The notes beneath the pieces were generated by a model. The model was not told the DNA's origin and made no database searches. It was given only the letters and a program-made list of their open reading frames with translations. Positions 28,001-45,848 of a stretch of 64,000 bases of DNA are shown in pieces; the first letter of the stretch is position 1; every line of letters starts with the position of its first letter. Source of the stretch: Caprimulgus europaeus. Taxonomy: Eukaryota; Chordata; Aves; Caprimulgiformes; Caprimulgidae. Both the position numbers and the translations under genes were made by a program. The stretch is taken from contig OU015550.1 in the NCBI GenBank assembly GCA_907165065.1, forward strand, positions 6,173,501-6,237,500, given 5' to 3'.

Positions 28001-28836
28001 GTTTGGAAGGGTTTACAGCAAATGGTACAAGAACAAGGCAAGGCGCACGGACCCCCCGGGTTTATCGCAGCCATCTCCTTCTCACCACAGCTAAAAACAC
28101 CGCACACTCCACGCAGCAAACACTTCCCTTTTGTTCTCATCATCTCTGCCTTCAGTTTCTCCCAGAGCAATCACATTATTGTGAATCGTGTCCTTTTTAA
28201 TGCAATTTCCCCCTAATCAGCCTACAAGGAGCCCAGCCTGGCTCGCACGGGGCCAGCGAGCGCAAAGCAAACAAACCCCGGGGTCAGACACCAGCGTCGG
28301 GGGGAAGATGGATGCTCCTGGAGAGATGGCAGTTTATTCTCCTTATTGCCACGATATTTAGAATTATGATCATATATTTATTTAAATAAAAGGTTTGGTG
28401 CTTTCCTCCTGCCCCTCTGTGTGCACCAGCCCCCTCGCCAGTGGCGCTGGGCTCTGCTGCGGGGACACAGGTTCCTCCAGCTGAATCCACCTGGCCCGGG
28501 CTGTCCTTTGCTCCCACGTTATCCGACAACACGAGTTTTAACTGCAGCTATTGAATTGCTAGTTAGAGTATGATTGCTGATAGCCTTTGAGAAAGTAAAA
28601 GAACTCTAGAGGAAGTTGATAAGAAAACCCAAAATCTTATAAAATAATAAGAAATGAGCTGAGAACTGAATACAACAAAGACAACAATACTAACAGCATT
28701 ACATTGGGTTTGTGTATTAAAAGTGGAATTAATTAGATGGGAATGAATAAGTAAGAAGCAGAACTGGCCAGCCCCTTGCTCACCCCAGGTCTGTCCCGAG
28801 GCTCCACGGGCAGAGCAGCCCCGGGCCAGGAGCACC

Positions 28837-28850
28837 CAGCACCACGGACA
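28837..28850 (+). promoter_or_regulatory. Partial RE1/NRSE-like site
   Basis: CAGCACCACGGACA matches 14 consecutive positions of the canonical 21-bp RE1 element bound by REST. The two positions before it and the five after it do not match, including the important G after GGACA. It lies 0.8 kb upstream of a CpG patch that may be the promoter of CAMK1G, a brain-expressed gene. Confidence 0.3.
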
Positions 28851-29639
28851 CACATTAAAGGGAGGAACAGATGAAGCTTTACATGGTTTTCAAGATCAGA
28901 TCAGTGCAAATTTCACCAAAATCCAGCACTACAGAAAACCTCAGCACTCAAATCCACATCCAGAAATTCTGACCACAATCCCCAACACTGTGGAGTTCAC
29001 AGTGATGGAGTCTGGCCAGCAGAGAAATGAAGAATACCAAACTGCCTTCGCCTTGGAACTGTGCTACTGAAGAAAAAATATGAAGAAAAATAATGTGATT
29101 TTCTAGTATTGCCTCAGAGCTGATTTATTCCTCATATAAAACTAAACTTTGCAGTGAAGTGTACGTTCCTCACGCATTATTCTAGATGGCAGTGTAAATC
29201 AACTGAGAGTGCAGTCAGTAAAGTTGTTATTGCCATCTCTAAAATCCTACACCATAGAGAAGGTTGAAGGAATTATTAATGTTTCCTATATTCATATGTG
29301 CTTCTTGGGAAGGCACACAGAGAGGTTTTGAAAAGCAAAATAGAGCCATTGTGTGGATTAAAATAGTCCAAAACTCAGGTGATGGAGATAAATCTCTGCT
29401 GCAATGATTTTTCTCCATGGTTTTGTGCCCATCTAAAAATGGTGGAGAGTGTCACCTTCCCAGTGTTGGAGCTGAGAGGACTGGGGTGCTGGAGCATCCC
29501 GGCGGGAACCCCTGTCCCGGTCCGGTCCTCCTCCCCATAAAACTCCCAACACCATACAAAAGAAAACAGGGCATTTTTTTTAAATCCCAAGAACTCATTT
29601 GTTTGATTAAGGCAAACAATATTTGCATTCCACCCGGGA

Positions 29640-29957
29640 ATATGTCAGTCCCAGACCGAGCGCTGCCGCTGTGCGCCAGCCCAGCAGCCGCAGCCACCCC
29701 GGGCTGGGGTTCCCGTGTGGGCGCGGGCAGGTGCCGCTGCCGTGAGTGACGGCGACGTGCACACACCCACAGCCACGGGCAGCTCCTTCGTGCTGGTGAC
29801 AGTTCACTCTGGCGAAGAGCTGCCTGGTTACCATCACAGCAGAGCCATCTCCTCCTCCCCGCTGCCGCGAGCGCCCAGGCAGCTCTAATCCCCGCAGACC
29901 GCGGGAGCCGAGCCCGAGGAGCTGCCAACAGGAGTTGCTTTGTGTGTGCTGACTTGG
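29640..29957 (+). promoter_or_regulatory. CpG-rich patch, candidate promoter and first exon of CAMK1G
   Basis: About 25 CpG dinucleotides fall in 300 bp of GC-rich sequence set in AT-rich surroundings, which is CpG-island-like. A POU octamer (ATTTGCAT) is at 29621-29628 just upstream. A good donor, GTAAGA at 29958, could end a noncoding exon spliced to the acceptor at 34405. The assignment to CAMK1G is inference; a promoter for an unannotated RNA is equally possible. Confidence 0.35.
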
Positions 29958-32900
29958 GTAAGAGAAATATTCTTTCTTTCATAGGCGTTTGCTTGTGCTG
30001 TCTGTTCTGTGCACTGAAGCAGGTGGGATTCTGGCTAACCATTTTAAAAAATGAATTTTATTTATAACAGGGATTTTCCTGGAGGACCCCTCTGCGCAGC
30101 CTGTTAGTCTGGTATCCTGCAGCACTCACGGTATATTTAGCAATTTCATAGAAAGCTGCCTGCTGACATTTTACTTCAAAAGTATGTTGAGGAATCTGAA
30201 ATATTTATAATGAAAAATGTGATTTTTGCAAGTGCTCGTTATGGACTGCTAAGTTAACACGCTGCTTTTGAATTGATGGAGCAGTAGCATGAATACAAGA
30301 TGTTTGATGTGGATTTGTTTTTAACAGCAAGCTCATGTTTTCAATTTCTTCTTCTTTTGTCCCTGAGCACAGAGGCTGGCCTGGCAGTTAATTCATTCAG
30401 ATTGCTTGTTTTGGTGTCTTTTTTAAAGCAAAGCCCTTTGACTTTTCTAGCCTTCTTGTTTTCTGTAAACTTCTTTCTAATTCTAAAGGCAAAATCCTGA
30501 AAGCAGCACGTATCTTCCCCCTCCACACGTAACTTTGTCACAAGACCATTAATCATGCCTTACAATAATTTTGCTAATGCAGTATATCCATTCAGAAGCA
30601 GAGTGTCTGTCTGCAGATGGATTTGTTACTGTGAGATATGAAAGTGGAACAAATTTCTTCAGGAAATATTTAAGCAAGGTCATAATAACACTCATTACAT
30701 TCTAAGCAACGATGTGTCACTTGCTGGATCAGACAGAGTACAGCAGCAGTCGTGTTTATTGACTTAGTCTGTGGAAGAGCCTAAAGGTTAGACATTAATA
30801 TTGAAACTAGTGACTATTGTCAGCATGCACTCGTCAAATTGAAGTCCTGGATATGGCTTAATTTGCTATGATGGGGGAGATGGAGGCTAAACAAATTAAA
30901 GCTATGTTATGGACCTTATTTTAATCTCTGAAGGTCTTCACCTACATTAATTAATGAGCATTTCTATTTTTTATGCAAGCATAACACACTATTGTTCTTG
31001 CACTGTCACAAGGTAGATGGGCAAACAGAGCTCCTTCTCCAGGTGAGGTGTTTAAAATAACACATTTTTCAAGTGCATATTGGGTGTCCTCTGCCCCCTT
31101 CTCCATCCATTCATCCCACTGCTGTGGCTGGAAAACATTCCCCAAGCGAGGGGATGATGGACATGGGAAGGGGGTGACAGGATGGATCTGACAAGGAAAG
31201 TGTGTCAGGAGTGTGATGGAAGTGTGCAGAGGGACACATCACATGGCAGGAAAACCTGCCAGCCCAAGCACAAAGCCTGGTTGCCCAACTTTTGTGGTGA
31301 TGTTTTTTTCTATTCCTGAGGAAAGTAAAGACGCTTCAGCTGAGTGAGTAGATTCATTCCACCCTGCTGGCCCACACGCTGCGTACGAGCGCTGAGAAAG
31401 GCCAGGAATAAACAGCAAAAACCAGGCAACAAATCTATCAGGCGCTGCCCTCTCACCAGCTGCTGTGAAGTGCAACAAGTGGCTTCACCAGGCGGAGAGA
31501 CAAAGTCGAGGCGAGGTCCCAGAGCCTGCAGCGGGAAAGGGACAGGTCCCGTTAGCCCAGAACCACGGCTGGACCGAGGCACCTGCCTCCCACCCAAACC
31601 CCTCCGCAAAAACCTTCCTGTGCAAAAACCTTCCTGTGCAAAAACCTTCCTGGGCAAAGAGGGAACAGCACCAGGAAGAACGTGCTCCAGCGTGGGGCAG
31701 GTGGGCAGATATCCACCCCCCAGCACATACGCAGCTTTCCATGTCAGGCAATTCAAACGTTTCATTATTTTCCTCCCAAAATAGCAGCACTTACTCCCCT
31801 TCCCCGCAGAAAGGCGAGGGGAGGCAGGAAATGACTTGCTCGTGATGGCACAGAAAAACTGAGAAAGCAGGAAATCAAATCCACGTGTGGGGAGTCAGAG
31901 CTGCTCCGCCAGCCTCTCCCCCAGCAGCAGCAGCACCAAATGCCGCGCAGAGAGCGGCAGGAGGAGGAACTATAAGATGAAGAGATGATTCACAGGAGAC
32001 TGAAGAAAACACAACACTACCTTCCTTTAGAAGCAAAATCCATTTCAAAAACAAACCTGTTGAACTCCTCGGGAATTAGATGTGAGAATATTAAGGGAAT
32101 TGAGATTAAATAAGGAAATGTTGAGCAAATTTGACATTTGGGCTTGAATGGGCCAAATTCACAGAAGTGAGTGGAGTGGCTCCACTGTCACCTCTGTCCT
32201 GGCACCTGCAGCAGGGTCCTGAGGGATTTCTCTGCCCCCCACTGCTCTGGGGATGCCCCCAAAGAGCTCGTGCCAACCGGGCTGCACAGGAACAGAGACT
32301 AAAATACTGTTTGTCCCTGGGGCCAGGCTGACCTAATTGGGTTTTTTTTAACTTCACATTCTTTGTTTGACAGTAGGATGGGAAAGAAACAAGAGAGGTC
32401 ACCTGAATTTTACACGTCATTCAACACCACAATGACATCATACATTTGATATTTATGTAAAGTGGATAAAACTCACCTTCCCCCAGCAGCTGAATGTCTC
32501 TGCTGACGAATCTCTTGTTGATGTTCCAGTCCTGCAGAGATTGGAGCGGGTGGGATGGATGGAGGACTGCAAATCAAAACTTCCTTTTGGGGCTCAAAAT
32601 ATTGGCAGAAATATTTTTTTAATATTTAATAGCTGATTAGCATTTTTGTGACGAGCTTCTGATCTTCACTGATTCTAAACAGTGAGATATGGCTGGTTTG
32701 TATAAGGAGTTGTATTGACAGGAGTTACACGTGTATCAGAATCCAGAAGGTAAATAAAGGCCAAGTGCACACTGGCCTTGGGTGATTTTATGGACTGAAG
32801 CCTTCAGCTCTTCACAACTGAGTCAATTCTGCTTTCAATGATGTTAAATTAACCTTTACAAAACTGTGTCAAGGAGCTCAAAACCCTGAAACCGTGCTAA

Positions 32901-33360
32901 TTAAGAAGATCAGCCAGGTTCAGGAGAAATTCAACATCCAGGCTGTCTGCCATGAAACAAGATCTTTCCGTTTTTTCTCTGCTTTAATACTTCCACCTTT
33001 ACCAAATGCTTATTTTTACACAAAAAGATTGTGTTCTGTCTTTTCGAAGGCTCAGCTGTGTCTCGGGCTCTGGGGCAGCTGTTCCTGCTCTCCAGATGTG
33101 TGATGCTCCACATGCCAAGGGGACACTCCATGTGCCAAGGCTGCTGCTGGTGGCACCCCAGCCCCTGCTGCCCAGGGATATTTTCAGTGCGTTTCTTTTG
33201 TATCCTGATACTATGGACAAGCCACATTTTTTAATATTTTTTTCCTAGTCTCAGGGATTCTTTTTCACCTTCCAGCGTACATCCAGTCCTGTAACGTTAG
33301 ACCTGATCTCATTAAGGGTGCTTAGGTGTTTGTGTAACATTTCACACCTCCCAGACCTTG
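29958..33360. other. Noncoding stretch upstream of CAMK1G
   Basis: No gene is recognised. AT-rich sequence at 30150-30960 includes TAATTA-type motifs. A 16-bp triplicated repeat is at 31606-31653. If the CpG patch at 29640 is the CAMK1G first exon, this block is its first intron. Confidence 0.5.
31606..31653 (+). repeat. 16-bp unit repeated three times
   Basis: GCAAAAACCTTCCTGT occurs at 31606 and 31622 and, with one change at the last base, at 31638. It is a short, young tandem array. Confidence 0.9.
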
Positions 33361-33840
33361 TGCAAGCTCTGTCCAGTTCTCCCGCCGCTCCGGCGAGCTC
33401 TCCCCGGCTGACAGCGTTCCTTTCTGTATTAGGGCCGTGCTGTCCAGTCTGGGCTCTAAAGAGCTTAACGGTGAGGGACTGGGACCTGGCCAAGGTCAAG
33501 CTGCCTGTGAGCCCCAGCACGTGTTTCAGATGCACGGAGCAGCCGGGAGTCCCGGGGCTGCCTCTGCCGACAGAGCTCCTGCGGTTACATCATCCGGCGC
33601 CGGTAACGCGCCCGCGGCACCGGGGTGACTCCGGAAAACGGCATTTTCTGTGAGCTGCCAAGCGGGGGGACGCAGGTGGGGACCCCCCATCTGCAGGACA
33701 GGGACACACCGTCAGGGCAGGGCACCAAAAGCTGGGCTCCACTTCACCGTGTCAGTGACCTCTCAGCAGCCAGCACCGCGGCACCGCAGCCTGCGAGAAA
33801 AAGGCAACGGGGAGGTTGTGACTCAGGGAAAAGCGATCTG
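33361..33840 (+). promoter_or_regulatory. Second CpG cluster upstream of CAMK1G
   Basis: CpG density is high, especially at 33541-33640, where more than a dozen CpGs fall in about 100 bp. A donor-like ACG|GTGAGG occurs at 33471. Being only 0.6 kb from the start-codon exon, it is an alternative candidate promoter or first exon for CAMK1G. Confidence 0.3.
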
Positions 33841-34405
33841 TCCGTTAACAAAATATAGAGATGACAGCAGCACAAACTGTACAAGACAGATCAACAAAAT
33901 GTTTTATATCCACTCCCCTCCCTGCAGCCGTGAGCTCTTTAAACTATTTATTATTTGAGCGATAAAGCAGCTCAGCTATAATCCATCTCCATCACTAGAT
34001 GTACCTAACTTTTAATCCACTAAGTCACGGATGTTTTAGTTAAAATTAGTAACCACTCAGCAGGGCTCTTTTAACCACTAAATATGAAGTATAATATAAA
34101 CATTTGTAATTGCACTAAACAACTATACTGACAAGAGAGTATTACCACATGGTCACCAGCTCCTACCCAGCAGACGTGGTATCACACTGCACTGGTGGCT
34201 GGAGCAGGACCGTGGGACATGGTCAGTGTCAATGTTTGTGGGAAGCAAAGGAAACGCAAAATTTCACACACTTGAAAATTCTGACTCCTCTGACCAAGCA
34301 AACACCGTCCTGAAGGCAGCTAGCCCCTGGGTAATCCTGTTCTTCACGTGAGCACCTGCCACATCACTTCACTCACCTCTCTCCTCCTCCTCCTCTTCCT
34401 CACAG

Positions 34406-34431
34406 CGTTCCCTGCTTCCGCTCTGGAGGAC
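34406..34431 (+). other. CAMK1G: CAMK1G 5' UTR part of the start-codon exon
   Basis: A long CT-rich tract ends in CACAG at 34401-34405, a strong 3' splice site. The start-codon exon therefore probably begins at 34406 with 26 nt of 5' UTR, which implies at least one upstream noncoding exon. Its position is not settled by sequence alone; CpG-rich patches at 29640-29957 and 33361-33840 are the candidates. Confidence 0.7.
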
Positions 34432-43302
<8,871 letters not shown>

Positions 43303-43436
43303 GGAGGAGGCAGCCAGCGGGCTCCCCACATCGCCAGCGGTAAGTGCTCCACCATCCCCTCACCAGCCACTTTTAATTAATCCCATTATGGCATAAAAAA
43401 AGGGAAAGGCACAAACAGCAAAGTGACTGTCCATGA

Positions 43437-43442
43437 AATAAA
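43437..43442 (+). terminator. CAMK1G: Candidate proximal poly(A) signal of CAMK1G
   Basis: AATAAA lies 135 nt after the CAMK1G stop, with a T-rich run about 15 nt downstream. It falls inside the possible 3' UTR intron, so it and that splice event would compete. Usage cannot be judged from sequence. Confidence 0.4.
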
Positions 43443-44918
43443 TCGACTCACTGTTTTTTTTGCAACAGGAAAAGCCTTAACTAAACCACCTTTCAAGGAA
43501 GAAATCACCTTTCAGCTTCCATTAAGGCCAGTCCAGTCGCTCTGAATCCAACTTGTATAATTACTACAGGGTTGCCCAAGGAGCCTGTGAAAGGAAGCCA
43601 AGCACGGACCTGTCATATCAAACTCTGCAGTGGAACCAAACAGCTTCATCAGCTGGGATTAGGGCTTTTCAGCTGGGTCTCAGCTGTGACCATGAGCAAA
43701 GGGCTGACAACAGGCTGCTGGGCCATGGCCAAGCATAGACAGGACATCTCTGCAGCCTGAAGGGCCGTTCCCTGGCCCAGATTCGGTGCAGGCAGGTCAG
43801 TTTGAGTTGCTCTGTTACCAGAGAGCAGAACAGAGATGTTCATTTTGTAGGTGAGCAATGCACAACCATGAAAGTTTCATTCTGTCTGACCATAGCTTGG
43901 ATTAATTCTGCACTAGCTAACTTGTTATCATTTGCACCACATTATACAAGAGCAGTGAGGAGTGCTGTTAGATCCTGCAGTAAAGAATGTTCCTCAAAGG
44001 TGAGCACATGCTAGCACAGTTCTCCACAAAAACCACACAGTGAGCTACATCCTATCATCCTCTGTAACACTCTCTCCTGATGAGATTATATGAACAGAAT
44101 TGTAATAGACAAAGGATTAATAGGAGAGACAATGCAATAAGATCTACGATCAGCTCCACAAAGGTCCCAATGATCACTCATGTAATAACCCTTATAAATG
44201 AGGCACACAAAGGGATCTGAGCTGTTCCTAACCCCAGGCCACTGCTTATTACCAGAGCACACGTTGAAGGTAGCAGGTTAGTGAAACAAAGTTCAATCCT
44301 CAACTGAAATTCTCTCTCTTGCAGAAACAGAAGGGCTGTTTTACTCTTTTCTGCACTTCAAAGCCAGATACCAACAGTGCAAGCAAGAAAGGAGGCTGTG
44401 TCCCGCCAGGAGCAGGCGGGCAGCAGCGTCTCAGAGAGGAGCGACTGACTGGTGACGACCCAGTCCCAGGAATCCATCAATGCAGTGACCTCAGGGTGTT
44501 TCTGGATCCTTAAAGCTGGGAGAAGGCACTTTAGCAAGGGAAAGTCTGAGGCTCCTGCTAGCATATTCAGTGTATATAATCCATACGACATCGCTCAATG
44601 CTGTAAGCTTTTGTTTACTGTACACTGTTTAGTTTTCCAATGCATCATAAGTGCAATGCACAATGTAAATCCTGTAAGACAAAGCCATGCAGAGTTTTAC
44701 TCAGTGGCAGCTCAGTTATTTTTACAATCTGCATCCTATCCACTCCTTGGATTTTGGTTAGTCCCAGGCTTCAGCTCTCTGAAGTTCAGCATCAACCAGC
44801 CACCCAGCCTGCACAGTTCTCACTTCAGCTGCAAACACACAGACAACCTGCTAGCAACCTCCATATGTCTGATAACAATCAGAGTCTGAATCCCCTGCTT
44901 CCAAGTCTGTAATTGCAC

Positions 44919-44939
44919 AATAAATACTTGCTTAATAAA
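44919..44939 (+). terminator. CAMK1G: Distal poly(A) signals of CAMK1G (two AATAAA)
   Basis: AATAAA occurs at 44919-44924 and again at 44934-44939. A stretch rich in GTTTTG, then GTGCCTGTTGG, follows within 20-30 nt, the usual downstream GU-rich element. This is the best candidate for the end of the CAMK1G transcript. Confidence 0.65.
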
Positions 44940-44955
44940 GCTGAGTTTTGTTTTG

Positions 44956-45414
44956 TAAAGTGCCTGTTGGTTATTCATAGAAATTAGATGTGGAAAAGGT
45001 CTATTAAGTCCTTTCTAAAGCGTTCCCCACACATCTGCAGACCTGCTCCCTCGGGTATTATCCTGGCAAAGCGTTACATGGTAAATAAGCAGACTGTGGC
45101 AGAAAGTCAAACAAGACATTTGACGTCACCTTTGAGTATGAGATGGCATTTCTCCTCTGCATAAACACAGGTATGCTGTATGGATATGATGGAGGTCAAA
45201 CTCTCCATTTCTGCGATCTGGTTCTTCAAAGAAAGATCTGGGAGGGAAGCACTGAGGCCATGGCAAGTTTTAAGGATTAACTGCAGTGTAGAGAAGGAGC
45301 TTTAAAAGGCCCCACATAAAGGTTTTAATTCGAACAGTGAAATTCAGCTAAAAGAGCCTGAATTGGCTAAAACAGGAAAAGAAATAATGTCTTGGTTTAT
45401 AAAGCCCTCTGGAA
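44956..45414. promoter_or_regulatory. Spacer between convergent genes with a perfect CRE palindrome
   Basis: This spacer separates the inferred 3' ends of CAMK1G and LAMB3. It contains TGACGTCA at 45121-45128, the full CREB/ATF palindrome. No coding sequence was seen. A weak resemblance to a degraded repeat at 44975-45015 is too poor to call. Confidence 0.35.
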
Positions 45415-45711
45415 ATAACTGCTTCAAGCATGTTTTTATTTGCAATGGAAGATTGATGTCTCTCCCCCTTTTCCTCCAACCATCAGGCAGCTTCAGCCAG
45501 TCCAGCCAAGGTCAGTCCTCTCCAGGGGGTTGCTCCTTTCGCTCAGTCCAGCTCTTTTCCAGAGGTACAGAAGGTACCAGAGGTACAGAAACTCAATTTG
45601 CTAAAAATAGATATTAGGCACATGAGAACTCCAGCCAGAAAATGGGAATAAATACACAAGTCAGTGTCTGCAGAGGAGGAAGGAGAAGCCGTTGGGGAGC
45701 GGGCAGCGCGC
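45415..45711 (-). other. LAMB3: LAMB3 3' UTR (inferred)
   Basis: From the stop codon to just past the - strand AATAAA at 45440 is about 300 nt, a plausible single-exon 3' UTR. A short direct repeat (AGGTACAGAA with CCAG) sits at 45562-45591. The end position is inferred from the hexamer only. Confidence 0.5.
45435..45440 (-). terminator. LAMB3: Candidate poly(A) signal of LAMB3
   Basis: TTTATT on the + strand reads AATAAA on the - strand, 272 nt beyond the LAMB3 stop codon. An ATTAAA variant sits further on at 45329-45324. With cleavage near 45415, LAMB3 and CAMK1G would end about 0.46 kb apart, tail to tail. Confidence 0.6.
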
Positions 45712-45848
45712 TCAGGAGCAGCTCTCGTAGTAGGCGACTCGCTTGTTGATGGCATCCCGGATCCTTCCCACCTGCTCCTCCAGGCCCAACAGCCTGGTGG
45801 ACTTGGACATCAAAGCCTTGTTGCTTTCCTGAATTTCCACCTCTAAAG
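45712..45848 (-). CDS. LAMB3: LAMB3 last coding exon (C-terminus and stop)
   Basis: The exon encodes [40 protein letters not shown] and ESCS, then TGA at 45714-45712. The penultimate cysteine corresponds to the mammalian C-terminal cysteine that bonds the chain to gamma-2. The acceptor is CTCTCCTCAG. Confidence 0.96.

Larger units (their letters stand above)
18867..29600. other. Intergenic DNA, no gene recognised
   Basis: An 18-bp unit (GCTGGTGGGGCCTCGTTA) is present twice in tandem at 19044-19079. AT-rich, homeodomain-motif-rich stretches lie at 19480-19700 and 25980-26600. A partial RE1-like site is at 28837-28850. No coding exon was recognised on either strand. Confidence 0.55.
43303..44955 (+). 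other. CAMK1G: CAMK1G 3' UTR region, possibly containing a spliced intron
   Basis: The sequence after the stop carries a good donor (GTAAGTG at 43340) and a strong acceptor (CT-rich tract ending GCAG at 44321-44324). The 3' UTR could thus be exon 43303-43339 joined to 44325-44955. The stop would lie 37 nt before that junction, inside the usual NMD safety distance. Unspliced mRNA could instead end after an AATAAA at 43437. Cleavage near 44955 is inferred from paired AATAAA hexamers followed by a GT-rich stretch. Confidence 0.55.

Noticed and set aside
29452..30042. 196-codon open frame on the - strand across the CpG patch
   Set aside because: The translation is Ala/Arg-rich with no domain, and the frame coincides with the GC-rich patch, where stops are rare. 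There is no splice or homology support.
1..34400. miR-205, expected upstream of CAMK1G by synteny
   Set aside because: No sequence resembling the mature miRNA was found on either strand by eye; TCCTTCATT at 7813 continues differently. It probably lies outside the window.
44970..45015. Possible degraded CR1 3' end (ATAGAAATTAGATG then GGAAAAGGTC)
   Set aside because: The resemblance is short and imperfect, with no terminal repeat; it could be chance.
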